In this document: piece by piece, positions 12,728 to 24,116 of the stretch | Layout of the letters: each line of letters starts with the position of its first letter | Position numbering within the stretch: the stretch's first letter is position 1 | Notes under the pieces: generated by a model | What the model was told of the DNA's origin: nothing | The model's database searches: none | The model's input: only the letters and a program-made list of their open reading frames with translations | Position numbers and translations under genes: made by a program | NCBI GenBank assembly: GCA_902806565.1 | Contig: CADCXA010000025.1 | Span: 1,054,001-1,118,000 of the forward strand | Source of the DNA: Hypoxylon rubiginosum | Lineage: Eukaryota > Ascomycota > Sordariomycetes > Xylariales > Hypoxylaceae | Length of the DNA: 64,000 bases | Reading direction: 5' to 3'

Positions 12728-13964
12728 ATGAGGATCCTGGCGCTGCCGCCCTCGCTGCTGCTCAGCGTCGTGCTGCAGGTACGAGCGTCGGCAGCTCTCG
12801 ATAACGACTTCTCGTCGTATCCGCAGGGCTCGCAGCAATGCCTGAGCGACGCGGCGGACCAGAGCCAGTGTTCGGGGTCGACGGGCCAGCAGCTCAACCA
12901 GTGCCTGTGCTCGAACCAGGGCAACTTCATCTACAACACGGCCCAGTGCGTCGCGCAGAAGAGTCCCAATGACCTGGAGACCGTCTACGATACCATGGAG
13001 GTAAGTCTGATGAGAAATGATGGCAGTGACAGTGTCAATGGCAATGGCGATAGTAATAAATAGGATAATTGTTAACACTGATTAAAAACAGAACAATTGC
13101 GCCGGCACAGGCGTCACCATCGCCGTGTCCAAGGACGCCTTTATGTCGCAGGCCCGGGCCGCCACGGCCACCAGCTCGTCCGTGACCCCGTCCGCGACAT
13201 CATCCGCGACACCATCCTTGACGACGACAACCAGCAATCCGAGTAGCACCAACGACAGCACCAACGACGACGACGACGACAGCAACGACAGCGGAAACGG
13301 GAGCAGCAGCATGGCCACCAGCACCAAAATCGGCCTAGGCGTCGGCGTCGGCTTCGGTGCCATCGCGCTGGGCCTGCTAGCCTGGTTCGTCTGGGCGTAC
13401 TCGCGGCGGCGCCGGAACAACAACAACAATCAGCACCTGTCTTCTTCCTCTCCATCCTTCCCTCCGTCCCCATACCCTCCCTCCACCGGCATAAGCGGCT
13501 ACAACCGCGACGTCGAGCTCTCGCACAACTACAGCACCACCAACACCGCCAAGAGCTACGCCGGCTGGCCGTCGCCGTCGCCGTTGTCGCCGTCGTCGCA
13601 GCAGCAGGGCATGATGACGGCTGCCGAGTACGCCCAGCATAACGGGCAGTTCGAGCGCGCGGAGCTGGACCCGGGTGTCGGCGCCGGTGCCGGTCACGAG
13701 TGGAAGGAGCTGCCGGCGGAGTACTACAGCGGCGGCGAGGGCGGCGGTACCATGATGAAGCACGGCGACAAGCGCGCGTCCGACGTGCCGCTGCTGGCGG
13801 AGCTCGGGGCCGGGGGGCGGACGTCGCCCGTGGAGCTACCGGCCGATAGCGTGTACGACAGCCGCGATGACGACAGCAGGGCCCGCGTGAGTCCGGCTTC
13901 TGGTCAGGGGCACGAGCGCGGACGGAGAAAAGGACAAGGTCGCGAGGACGGGGACGCGGGATAA
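12728..13964 (+). CDS. Cysteine-rich single-pass membrane protein (CFEM-like)
   Basis: Two exons, 12728-13000 and 13092-13964, with a phase-0 intron (GTAAGT...ACAG), give 381 residues. A signal peptide occupies about residues 1-22. The ectodomain has six cysteines (38, 48, 59, 61, 74, 94) with a C-x-C pair, recalling CFEM but lacking the full eight. A Ser/Thr-rich stalk with an acidic DDDDD run follows. One transmembrane helix lies at about 171-194, ends in a RRRR stop-transfer, and is followed by a long disordered cytoplasmic tail of about 185 residues. The design (Cys-rich head, O-glycosylated stalk, one helix, tail) fits a cell-surface sensor or adhesion protein, but no function is known. 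The CFEM gene at 22429 has the same overall plan. Confidence 0.82.
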
Positions 13965-14911
13965 GGGGGCCGCGTAGGTGGGAAACCCTCCCGGACGCAA
14001 AAGGTGTTGGGATTGATTTACAGCCACATAGGAATACCCAGGAAACTAATCTAACACATACACATACGATGGTTTATACGGATAGAGGCTAGCGAGCGAT
14101 TGATTTACACGATTAAGTACCTAATCTAAGGTATGTATAGATAAAAGAGACGGCAGAGCATACCTGGAAGATGGTACTTGACGCCTTACGTCCTTCGTGG
14201 CGGCCCTCTTGTTGTTTCTTAGGGAAGGGCGCTTACATGTCTTTTCTTCTTGCATCTACGATGAATGCTCCAGTCTCGGATACCTCGGTTCCCCTCTACA
14301 CGACTCTGATATCACGAATGTGTCATTTCAAGAGGCAGTTGATAAGCGACTTTAATATAAGTGGTCTTGGTATACAACACAATCTGAGATCTGGAATCAA
14401 TTCCGTGGTTCCACTCGTATCCGATTTAGGTCATAACAATAGAAGACTTCCCGTGTCTCACATGCGGTCAGCTTACGTGAGACAAGGCAATGGCATGTCC
14501 AAGGGCACAGCTGATTCGTCCAGCAGGGAGAGGAAAGCGTCCGATATATGACAAGCCCTAAGGGCCTAATAGGCTCAGTCAATTGATTCATTATGCGCGA
14601 TTCGTGGAAAAGCAGTGCTACTACATATATGCAATATGTACGTCCCACGTCTTGCAGGACGGGACGAAGAGAGCCGTCGTGGCCGTTGAAACCGCTATCT
14701 TATTGTGACCAAATAGTTACTACCAAGTTTGTTCGTTCTGTAGGAGGTACACAAGCTTAGGCGCACGCCGAGGAGGGGGGAAAACGCCCATGCTTTCGTT
14801 CTGCAAAAGAAGCCATATCTAATCAGGCGAGGGATAACCTTGAGCTACATCAGTCAGCTGTCGGCTCAGGCGCCGAGGGATAACCTTGGGCTGCATCAGT
14901 CAGCTGTCGGC
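13965..14911. other. Intergenic region with an imperfect tandem repeat
   Basis: The spacer lies between the 3' ends of two convergent genes. A 126-codon frame starting at 14171 has no recognisable feature and is more likely 3' flank. At its right edge is a 45-bp imperfect direct repeat that runs up to the stop codon of the minus-strand gene. Confidence 0.45.
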
Positions 14912-14925
14912 TTAGTCGGCGAGGG
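14827..14925. repeat. Imperfect direct repeat of about 45 bp, two copies
   Basis: The block beginning GCGAGGGATAACCTTG near 14828 recurs from about 14873 with a handful of substitutions, and GGCGAGGG begins a third partial copy near 14919. The second copy runs over the stop codon (14912-14914) of the minus-strand orphan gene, so the duplication may have fixed the present C-terminus of that protein. Confidence 0.75.
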
Positions 14926-15733
14926 TTTCTGCTAACGATGATGCGTCGTCGTCCGTGACGCGCTTCCTGCGCCAGAACGCGAGTTTCTTGACCCATCCGA
15001 AGAGCTTCCACTTCGCGCATCCCCCGCGGCCGCTCCGCGAGCTCGCGACCGAACTCACGCTCGGGGCCCGACCCCGTCCCGGGCCCGGGGGCCCTTGGCA
15101 CCCGTGAGTGCAGCAGTTACAGCAGCCCACTCGACCCGGCACGACCCTGGCGCCCGGCATCGGAGGGACCATTCCGGGCCCCCGCGCAAAAGGAGGGCCG
15201 GACTCCGTCTCTAGGGACAGGTCGATCGCTAGCGAGCAGATGGATTTGAGTTCGAAAGTAGTGTTCTCGACCTGGAAGCCGCGCAGGCCGGCAATGTGGC
15301 ACAGCCATTGCGCGACTCTGCCTAGAAACTCCTTGTCTTCAACGTCGTCTTTCTCGGGCCAGGAAAACGAGCGCTGTGCCAGCTGTACTTGCTGTAGATG
15401 CAGTGGATGCAGTGGCTGCGGCTGGAAGCCATCCAGGGTCGTCATGAGGCTCCTCAGGAACGGCAGCGAGACGATGTCGGACAGAGGCGGTGCCTTTTTG
15501 AGTATCCTCCTTCCCGTCCTCAGACGTGCCAACCGACAGACGCGCCACGTGAGCGAATCCCACGAGGCATCGAGCATGGGGGGAGGCGGCGTGATGTAGC
15601 TGCGAGATTCGACCCGGCGAGCACGGGTGTCGAGTGCCTCGAGGGTCAGCTTCAGCTCGACATCCGATGGGAGGGGGATGTGTTTCAATCCCTCGACGTT
15701 GGCGATGATGCAAGCACAGTATGCCTCCGCCAT
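14912..15733 (-). CDS. Orphan protein with a cysteine cluster
   Basis: A single open frame of 273 residues from the ATG at 15733 (MAEAYCAC). The frame stays open 39 codons further upstream without another ATG. I do not recognise the family. The first 190 residues look globular, with Trp and Leu spaced as in a helical fold. Next come a Pro/Gly-rich segment, a compact CCNCCTHGC cluster near residue 206, a Ser-rich patch, and a basic, aromatic C-terminus (KWKLFGWVKKLAFWRRKR) that could contact a membrane or nucleic acid. The stop codon lies inside a duplicated sequence block. Base composition is clearly more GC-rich than the flanks, which favours a real gene, but without a homologue expression is unproven. 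Confidence 0.6.
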   Translation of the reverse strand: MAEAYCACIIANVEGLKHIPLPSDVELKLTLEALDTRARRVESRSYITPPPPMLDASWDSLTWRVCRLARLRTGRRILKKAPPLSDIVSLPFLRSLMTTLDGFQPQPLHPLHLQQVQLAQRSFSWPEKDDVEDKEFLGRVAQWLCHIAGLRGFQVENTTFELKSICSLAIDLSLETESGPPFARGPGMVPPMPGARVVPGRVGCCNCCTHGCQGPPGPGRGRAPSVSSVASSRSGRGGCAKWKLFGWVKKLAFWRRKRVTDDDASSLAETLAD

Positions 15734-17618
15734 TTTTCTCTTTCTTCTTGTGCGGCTCCGTGGCTCGCACTGCGCCGGAGTAAGAAGAAAACGGAGCAGG
15801 GACAATGCTAAGGCTCGACCCTGATCGATCTGCCTGCCTGCAGCAAACAACCTAGGAGAGGGAGACTATCTAAATAGTTGTCCAAGGTTGACACCTCGAG
15901 TTCGCCTCACTCCGCACGGCGACGAATGAAGAACCGGTGCGCAAGCCTCACGAGCAATATATATGCACCCAAGTCCCCCCCAGGAGGCACGGCATATATC
16001 CATTACCGGTCTTATTGGTCTTCCCGTCGCTGCCTGCTTGCAGCCTGCAGCAGAACAACACACACTCGCATGACGCTTTGCCTTTTTGTACGAATATTCG
16101 GATTGGCCAGGTGCGAGGAGGAGGAGCGGACGGGAAGGACTAGGCAGACTGATCAGCCATATCACGCGCCCCCTATTAAAAGTCGTGCGCGATAATTCAA
16201 ATTCCCGTGCGGTAAAGGCTCTCTCGCCCCAATCTGCCGACGCGCATCTTCGGCCTTTTTTTTTTAAAACAAAAGTTTGTTATAAGTTTCGTAGCTTTTG
16301 CTTCCCAGCCTCCCGCCGGGAGCGGTCTAGATACGGTCTAGGTACGATGTAACATCGCACAGCCTCACTTTTCGAGCAAATGCTCGGAAGTAGTAGGGTG
16401 CAGCCTGCCGCTAGTGTGTGTGGACGGCATATTTTACATGTGGTGTGTGTTCTTTGAGCGTGGTGCAGGTTCCGTGGAGGCTAATGTCGCAGACGGGCCT
16501 GTCGTGTTCCTCGACGGAGGGTAACCAGGCCAAGCGGTGAAGCAATCCGCACGTAACCTGTTGATGTCAGTACATAGTATACGCATAGGACAGTCATCTT
16601 AAGAAGCCTGGAAGGATCTTACTACCTCGAGGGAGGGGGTTAGTCTCACACACTAGCATATCAGCGATTGACCCTAGAAATTGGCGATCTGTAGGCGGCA
16701 TTGGTCAATGGTCAACCGTAGGTTATACAGCAGAGGCAGAGAAGGATTGATGTCTGCAGCTTGACATGAGTGAAGTGAGAGAAACCTAGACCCGTCATTG
16801 GCCCCCAAACACCAATGCCGGTGCACGACATATGGTTGCAAGCGCCCCTTCGCATGTGACCTTCCCATCGTTGTTCCCAACAGTTTTCTACCATATTACA
16901 GACCAACTCCAACACAAACGTCTCTCCGATGCTAGGAGGCTCTCGGTCTTCTTGGAGTTTTCCATGATTCCGTGCGCACTCCTGCATCAACGTCAACATC
17001 CTGTCATCAAGATGAGTTGCGATGACTTCATGGCGCAGACCACACCGCATCGAAAGCAAGGTGCTACACTTTAGCTCAATATATGTGTAAAGATAAGAAT
17101 GTATAGGCGCCAATGGTTCCTCTCCATAGCTTTAGATGGATGCGCAGCTGCTTCAGTAATGATAACAGCGTACAGCGGATTCGACCATGATGCCGTCTGA
17201 CCTCATTGCCCATTCGCTGCAAACTGTATGGAAGCGTAACAGAGTTGAAGGTTGAAGATGGACTTGCACTTTAGGCCATGCCATCCATGTAGGCACTCCT
17301 ATTAAGATTCCGGTTCACTTTCATAAAGAGAGTTGCACTGTCGGATCTCGTGTTATTCAACAGGCATGAGTTTTACACTGTTTTACTGCGACTAGAAGTT
17401 GTACTTTATTCGTAGAAAATGAGAACATTCCTAAACTTAGTGAAGCTGGTCAATGAAATACCTATATGATAATCACTAATTGAATAATCGCAAACTAATG
17501 AATTGCAGTCCGATATAGAATAATCGACCAACGGAGCGGGGTTGACTTCCGATCAACGACGGGGCGTTGAATTGCGTCCGTCATAGACTGTAATAAGGAA
17601 CGTAAAATCATCAGCACA
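15734..17618. other. Intergenic region, no supported gene
   Basis: The spacer between the orphan gene and tRNA-Thr. On the minus strand, 16712-17113 is open for 133 codons and contains a protein-like stretch around MQECARNHGKL, but it has no ATG-led start, no clear splice partners and no recognised domain, so it is not called a gene. A T-run near 16257 and GC-rich promoter-like sequence near 15850-16200 are the other visible features. Confidence 0.4.
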
Positions 17619-17690
17619 GCCTCTATGGCGCAGTGGTAACGCGTTGCACTTGTAATGCAAAGATCCCTCGTTCGATCCGGGGTGGAGGCA
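17619..17690 (+). tRNA. tRNA-Thr(UGU)
   Basis: A complete cloverleaf without an intron. Acceptor GCCTCTA (17619-17625) pairs with TGGAGGC (17683-17689), with discriminator A at 17690. The D-stem GCG/CGC encloses AGTGGTAA-type loop sequence. Anticodon stem TTGCA/TGCAA holds loop CTTGTAA with anticodon TGT at 17651-17653. The T-arm is CCTCG-TTCGATC-CGGGG. CCA is not encoded, as expected for a nuclear eukaryotic tRNA. Confidence 0.93.
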
Positions 17691-18878
17691 CTAATCCACT
17701 TGCTAGTGATAACACTAGCATCCATACATTTTGCCCCTTTTTACTCCTTTTTATGAAATTCTAAACAGATTCTAAACAGAATTCTTCAACGATGACAGTA
17801 TGATAATAATAATTTTAGGAAATTTTAGCACTTATGTTCTTTTGATAATCCTTGCTATTATGTATTCCATGTACTATCTTGCAATGAACAGGCACTCGGC
17901 TCCGTATGTTGTCATCCACAATTAATAACATCGAGATGAGTGTAGTTTCTTATATTGCCATTAGGTCTAAGAGCAGTTATGGATGACTAGAAATGTTAGT
18001 GGATGTTGTGCTCAGATAGGTGCCCTGAGTTTAGTTTGTCGTCGGAAAGGGGGCGGACCGTTGTTCTAGATGAAGCACGCCCTTTCTGCTGTCACCACAG
18101 CACTTATGGACTTAAACAATACTATATCACTTAACTCTAAGTCAATGTGATCAACTCGGGATTAAGTTTGCCCAATAATTCCAAATGGCAAGCTTTGTAA
18201 GTTAACGAATAGCAATATACATGCAGCCGTTCAGACTTCTATATCCTACTAGTGCATAAGAGCTTAACTAATTTCTTTGAGACGTACGAATATCAACGAG
18301 CTCCTTGTGAACTATGTCCGAATTATACCGTGACTGGGCCCTAATAGAAAAAGTTATCAAACACATATTGCAATCGAGAACTGCTCATAGGCAGAATGAT
18401 GGTTAAGGGGTATTAAAGACCTATTCTAGTAATTAGCTAATAGTATCGGCTTGTAAATATACTAATCAACAATGCTTCTACTATAGAACTTAGCTGTGTT
18501 AGACTTGACCGCTGGTAGTATCAGATAGAGTCGAGTTACTAGAAAAGTTAGATTGGTCGCTCAAAGGCCTATAGCAACTAGTTCGGGAAGCATTGCTTCC
18601 GCTAGGCGGAACATAATAGCTCGATATTAGTATCTCTAGATTCATGTTATTTTGCCTGCGCGAAGAGCCATGAACCTAACTACTGCTAACTCTGGGTATA
18701 CACAAGAGTTAAGAATAAAGGGGCATCTCCTATCCCTCATCTCTTTCCTTTAGTGACTTGTCCTATCTTCCATCTCCTAGCATCCTTATAGTTCCACCTA
18801 AGTATCCAAGGGCTAAAGCTCAGACACCTGGTATATGCGCCATCTAAGTCGATTAATTATGAAAAGCCACTATCACCC
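17691..18878. other. AT-rich intergenic region, nothing supported
   Basis: About 1.2 kb of AT-rich sequence downstream of tRNA-Thr, with stop codons frequent in all frames. A short T-run near 17737 follows the tRNA and could end its RNA polymerase III transcript. I see no gene or repeat family here. Confidence 0.45.
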
Positions 18879-19702
18879 TTAGTCCTCCTGCACCAATTTT
18901 GTCCAAATATTCCAGGTACCTTCCCAACCGGCAAAGTGCTTTCGAATCAGAGATTCCACCTCAGGCCAACTCGCCTGGAAATCGCTTCCGTTGTGCTGGT
19001 ACATGTAAATCTGCATTCCCTTTCCCGACTTCGTCCAGCCAGGGTTCGGGCCTATCGACGACGATGCCATCGGCACGTTTATCGTGGCATTCAGCGCTGC
19101 TTTCATCTCAGACAACTCCCCCCAACCGCTTAGCTGCTCCCTGAGCCGTGCGAGGGCGCTGTCTATCTGGTCGTAGACCTTCTTCTTGTCGTCTCGGCCG
19201 GGCTTCCGGATTCTAAAGTAGTTGCGGCGGCCATCCCCGTAGGAAGCAAATAGACAAGCGATACTTGTAGGCGGCAAATTATTAGACAAGCAGTCCGAAG
19301 GCTGCGAAGGGACTATACGAGTTAGTCGGGGACGAGCTCGATGTAACCTGAGTCATTGCGAGGCTTGAAGGCCGAAGGGAGGAATTCATTCAACATACTC
19401 ATGTGGCACGTCCCTGCGGCCTGACTGGTGAATCTCGACTTATAGTTGAGAAATCGTCGACACCAGTCGACATACGTAATGTAGGCAAGTGGTAGTTTTA
19501 ACCTGAGAAAGCGTCCGAACTCTGATGTTTGCCACGTTCCTAGGTACAACTGTCATTACAACCAGTTACAGATTTGAGAATTCTCCCACTGACCTTGGCA
19601 GGTTGTCAAGATTACTATAATCTCATTCTCCGATATGACACTTAACCCCTTGTCTATAAACTTGAGGTTCAGGCCAGAGGTAGCGGAGGTTGATGAAGCC
19701 AT
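18879..19702 (-). CDS. Three-exon orphan gene between two tRNAs
   Basis: Exons 19702-19594, 19539-19399 and 19312-18879 join with matching phases (both introns phase 1) to give 227 residues. The introns are 54 bp (GTCAGT...CCTAG) and 86 bp (GTATGT...GACTAAC-TCGTATAG); the second has a textbook donor and branch site. Two frame-shifted open segments and an ATG-led first exon line up only after this splicing, which is the main evidence for a real gene. The N-terminus (MASSTSATSG) has no signal peptide. The C-terminal half is Trp-rich (SGWGELSEMK, GPNPGWTKSG, WEGTWNIWTK) and probably globular. I do not recognise the family. It lies in AT-rich sequence between tRNA-Thr and tRNA-Val, a typical place for lineage-specific or inserted genes. 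Confidence 0.68.
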
Positions 19703-20049
19703 GCTGCAGTAAATACCTAGACAAGAAAGGCTATGATATGCTTCTAGTGATCGAGAGAAGGATATTAGTGTGCTTTAGATGACTGGGTATAGGAGACCTA
19801 TCTTTATATATAAAGGAAGGAAAATCCTTGGTCTAAGGAATTAAACATTATTAAATAAACATAAAAACCAGTACATAGTATGATACATGACATTTTGCGA
19901 GTCTAATACTCACGTAGGGAGTAAGAGCAAACCATCGTGACTGTATAGTTCTCAGTGTTGTGATTGGATTCCTCAACTGGGTCATGGTTAAGTGGGCTCG
20001 GCTAGTGTAAGAACCTGCAAGTAGCGAAATAAGACCGAAATTTCTTTAT
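19703..20049. other. Short AT-rich spacer
   Basis: Promoter side of the orphan gene and 5' flank of tRNA-Val. TATA-like runs (TATATATAAAGG near 19806) are visible, but they lie more than 100 bp from the orphan ATG. Nothing else is supported. Confidence 0.4.
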
Positions 20050-20139
20050 AGTCGCGTGGTCTAATGGTTATGATTTCTCGTTCACATTGGTGTGTTCAAA
20101 GTCCCGAGAAGGTTCCGTGTTCGATCCACGGCGTGACTA
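20050..20139 (+). tRNA. tRNA-Val(CAC) with a 17-base intron
   Basis: Acceptor AGTCGCG (20050-20056) pairs with CGTGACT (20132-20138), discriminator A. Anticodon stem TCTCG (20076-20080) pairs with CGAGA (20105-20109). The loop reads TTCACA, then an intron at 20087-20103, then C. The intron contains TGTG, which can pair with the anticodon-loop CACA, the usual arrangement for spliceosome-independent tRNA introns. The T-arm CCGTG-TTCGATC-CACGG is perfect. The first base is A where fungal tRNA-Val commonly has G, but it pairs with T at the other end. Confidence 0.88.
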
Positions 20140-22428
20140 ATGTTTTGCATCTCGACTTGTTTCCCCCTTTTTTAGTGATTCATCTCCTATTCTCGTGAAT
20201 TATAGGATTGTGTATATGAAAGGTAGACAATCGCCCCATACCTGGGCACCTAGTTAGCAAACGAGATTTTATGTTTATACACTACCTGCTGAGACGTACT
20301 TCAACATACTTTTCATGCGCCTTGTGCGGTGGGGGAAAAGGAGAAAAATAGTAATAAGACGAAGGTATGTTGAGTTGTTTAATTGATCCTTCCCAAATGC
20401 TTGACAGGAATAGTCCCGAGATAGTGAAGGAGACCCAGTAGATTTATCCCAGTCAGAGAAAGTCAAACTCTTCATCACACTTATATACACCTCGTGTGAC
20501 ATGCGCCTCAACCCTCGTGTGTCACCAGCATATCCATATCATCCCAGGTGTCAGGACCATAGCCCTCGTCACCCCTGGGCTGGGCTACGGACTTTTTGGT
20601 CGCCCTTGGGGCCCAAATAGGAGCCGCGGAGTCCTCATAGCCAGAATAGGAGGCTGAGGGTCCTGGATAGGGATTACAGGCTTCTGGGTATGATGGATAG
20701 GTAAGTCCCTTTGCCCTGATCTCCTGTATATGCATGGGACTTGGTAGCCCCCTTGGTTCGTAGCCCTTCATGCAACAACATAGTTGTTTCCTTATCGTGT
20801 GGTTGGCTTTTGACATCAGGGCTTGATTTGAAAACCGTACTAGAGAGTCTGTATTGGGGGTTGCACCCTTTCGCCCCGTAATATGCGTTGCGCCATTCTC
20901 AGTGTTTGATTCTTGCACAAGTGTATGCTCGTCATGGTTCAAGGTGCAATGCGGATTAGCAGCAACTTTCCTGTCACACCCTGAGGTGGCGACTTGCTGG
21001 CTATTCGGTAGGCGATGTATGTGTAAGAGCTTTCGTAGAGCCTCGTAGAGCCTCGCTTAGGAGACGCCCGTTTGTTTCAGAGACTTGCTAGTTTTTTTCC
21101 TATTTAAGGGTCTCCGTTTCATCTTTAATGAATTCGCCGTTTGAGTGCTTGTATAAGTTAGAATGTTTATCCTGATGATATCGTCGCACTACGATTTCGG
21201 ACTCTTTGAATATGATATTCCTTTCAGGGCTCGAAGGGGTTGGAAATCCTGCTGATCTCCAAGTTCTTGCTAAGTGATGGGTCATAGGTCAAATAACGTA
21301 CTTGGGTAGTTTTGTTCGTATCAACGTAGCATCGGCGGTCCAGGGTCAACCATCATATTAATGCTAGAATTTCTCTCTTTCTTTTTCTCCTTTTTCTTCG
21401 CCCAGAAGCAGTGGCATTTAAACAACTGGACATGCTTAATCTGCACTTATGTCACCCTGTCCAATACAGTTCGGGACCGCCTCTCCAAGATAGGTATATG
21501 CCAAGGAATTAATATAGACCATACTGCTACCATACTCTGCACATTTCCTGCAGACGGCATAAATAGTTATTGTTGCGGACCCCGCCTCCCTGTAGTAGCA
21601 TTCACTGCTACCCAAAGTACGCATTGAAGAGCAAGCAGGCTCTCCCCAAAATGTCCCGTCCATTCATTCACATCATCCACTTGGCGAGTTGGTTAGAGAA
21701 CGGCACTCTGTCGTTAATGCCATATACCTTTTCTTTCCCTTTCTTGAGACCGACACACGATGATTTTTGAACTTAAGAAAAAGTGAGCCTGGGAAAAAAA
21801 GGTCGTACGGAACTGACTGATAGGTAGCTATGATATGATGATATCCTCCTATCGGGACCGACTGCGGGACCGATTTCATGTTCAGGTCTCCCGGATTAGG
21901 TAGGTTGAACAAGCGGCCGGCCGGCGTGTGAAAAGCGGCGTAGTGTCGCTATGTGTACGACGATCTTTCGGCCCCCCCCTTTTTCTTCCTAATCGGTAGT
22001 CGAACAGATAAATTTTTTTTATGATCCAGTGAGCTACATCTCCTAGCCGCTAGGCTGCCTTCACACCAGTACCGAAGAACCCATGTCGAGTCAAGAACCT
22101 ACCTAACCCTTGAAGCCTTGCCTTTTTTTCCCTTTCCTACAGTGGAAGGAATACCAGGTCAGATCACCGCATCTGTCATCTAGATAAGGTTGCTCCCGCC
22201 TGGAACTGGCCCCCTTACCCTTTATTTGATCCTCTGGGGATTCCTCTCCCCGTCCAGCCCTGAAAGCCACTTTTTTTCTTTTCTCTCTCTCTCTCCTAGA
22301 AGGGGGGACTTATCGTACTCTTTATATGTATGCTGTGTTATGTGCTGCCGCCCTTTCCAGATCGGTGCCACGTAGCGCAAGCGCCCCCTTCGCTATAACT
22401 GGCTTAAGCAGTAGCAGCAGCAGCATCG
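20140..22428. other. Intergenic region with unassigned open stretches
   Basis: The minus strand has open segments at 21285-21100 and 20942-20508; the second ends in a protein-like acidic stretch (GDEGYGPDTWDDMDML). Neither has a clear ATG-led start or compatible splice sites, and no domain is recognised. The right-hand part, from about 22110, has CT-rich tracts expected upstream of the CFEM gene. Possibly a degraded insertion beside the tRNA, but no terminal repeats were found. Confidence 0.4.
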
Positions 22429-23365
22429 ATGGCGTGCCTCCGAGTGGTCCTGCTCGCCCTAACGCTAGCAGTCCTCGCGGCTGCCACCCCGCAGAACGCC
22501 ACGCAGAACCTCACGACGTACGTGCCGGAATGTGCGCAGGCCTGCCTGGAGGACTCGCTCTCCGGCGTCTGCAGCGGGCCTGAAGACGCCGAGTGCCTGT
22601 GCGATAACATCGCGACGATAGGACCGGGCTCGCGGTCCTGTGTCATGGGAGCCTGCTCCGGGAACTCTACAGCGCAAAGTACGTTTCGACTCCCGCTCAT
22701 ATTCCGAACGATTGCGGCTGCCCTGGCCGCGAAACGGGGGCTAACTGTCTTCTTGTATAGATGCGGCGAGAACGGGATACATTAATTATTGCAGCGACAC
22801 GGGGCATCCCATGGATGGGTCGTGGCGCTCTCCGCCCGACTACTCAAATGGCTGGCAGACGAGTACGACTATGGGAACAAGCACAACCGCAAGCACGAGC
22901 ACGAGCGCGGCGGCTACTTCATCGGCTACTTCTGCCGGGCCGATTACCGCCTCGGATTCGGCAGGGGGCGGAGGAGACGGTGGCGATGACCTAAGCAAGG
23001 GCGCAATAGCCGGGATCGCCGTCGGGGGCGGCATCGCCTGCATCCTGCTCACGGGCGGCCTGCTCTTCTTCGCCTTCCGGCTGGGCAAGAAGCATTACAA
23101 GCGCAAGCAAGAGGGGGGCGGCGGCCCGCAAGGACCGGAGCAAGGCGAAGCGGACCCCCAAAAGGAGGAGGGCAGCGACACGATGTCTCCGAGACGATCG
23201 AAAGCGCAGCTGGACGGAAATCCCGTCAGCGAACTCCACGCCGGGATCGTGGATTCCGGGCTCGACCCCATCAAGGAGCTGCCCACGCACGAGCGACCGG
23301 CCGAGCTAAGCGCCGACCCGATTTCGTACGATAGCCCGATACTGCCTCAATCTGCGTGGAGGTGA
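22429..23365 (+). CDS. CFEM-domain single-pass membrane protein
   Basis: Exons 22429-22678 and 22761-23365 join in phase 1 (GTACGT...TATAG) to give 284 residues. A signal peptide covers about 1-19. Eight cysteines (35, 39, 48, 56, 58, 71, 76, 94) follow the CFEM pattern: C-x3-C, then D-x2-C-x-C (DAECLC), then three further cysteines. The eighth lies in YCSDTG and appears only after splicing, which supports the intron. A Ser/Thr-rich linker leads to one transmembrane helix at about 164-190, a basic stop-transfer (KKHYKRK) and a cytoplasmic tail of about 90 residues. CFEM domains are fungal-specific and are used for haem/iron uptake, adhesion or signalling at the cell surface. With one helix it is neither a GPI-anchored Rbt5-type protein nor a seven-helix Pth11-type receptor. 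Confidence 0.88.
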
Positions 23366-24116
23366 CAGTGGCTATTATACTTTTATAAATGCGTATGTAT
23401 ATATATATATATATATTGCTTTTCTACTATCGAGATACCATAACCAAGGCGCGTAATAAAAGCAGCGGAGAGGGTTTGCGGTCTAACTGTATATATAATC
23501 GACGAGTTTGGGCGTGGTTTATCTCTAACCGAGAACATCACGGGGCTAATGTCAAGAGTTGGACATATTGGAAGATCGGTGCTCCAGCAAGCCGAGCTAT
23601 GTCATAACGTCGGTCGGACAGACGAGTGCCAAAAAGCTCCTTAGGAATCTAGAGGCAATGTCAGCACTATTCTAATACTGCGCTGTTTCACTTGGTGACT
23701 TGAACAGGCTGTTAGGTAGAATATGACCCCTATGGCGCCTCGACGAGAAGTTCTCAAAAGGCTGGTAGAGGCTGGCATGGGGTTGAGGGGTAGATACTCA
23801 ATGAATACCATAATGCTTTCATTATTATCTTGCTTGTATGCCTAGATGAGGCTCTCTTGGAAGACTACCTATCTATCCATGTGCCTTTTCTGCATCCACC
23901 ATCATTGCCAATTACCATTGATACCAGAACTTGACTGATTGAACAAGACAAAGAAGGAAAAGTAAACGTGTTGACATCAAGTACTTTCTGTGTGATCATG
24001 GCTGTATTCGTAGAAATATGAAGCCAGTTTAATTCTCTTCTGATTCTCTACAATACAAAGCCGCAATCACAAACTGAACCCAAACCCCCCTAACGCCAAC
24101 CCTCCAGTGCCTGACC
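23366..24116. other. Intergenic spacer with a TA microsatellite
   Basis: The spacer holds the 3' flanks of the convergent CFEM and eIF3a genes. A (TA)n run lies at about 23397-23415, just after the CFEM stop codon. No gene is visible. Confidence 0.5.

Noticed and set aside
14171..14551. ATG-led open frame of 126 codons
   Set aside because: Lies in the 3' flank of the preceding gene and has no recognisable features.
16712..17113. Minus-strand open stretch of 133 codons with protein-like segments
   Set aside because: No ATG-led start, no consistent splice partners and no family; an open stretch this long is expected occasionally by chance in 64 kb.
20508..20942. Minus-strand open stretch suspected to be a retrotransposon gag fragment
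   Set aside because: No zinc knuckle, protease, reverse transcriptase or long terminal repeats found around it.
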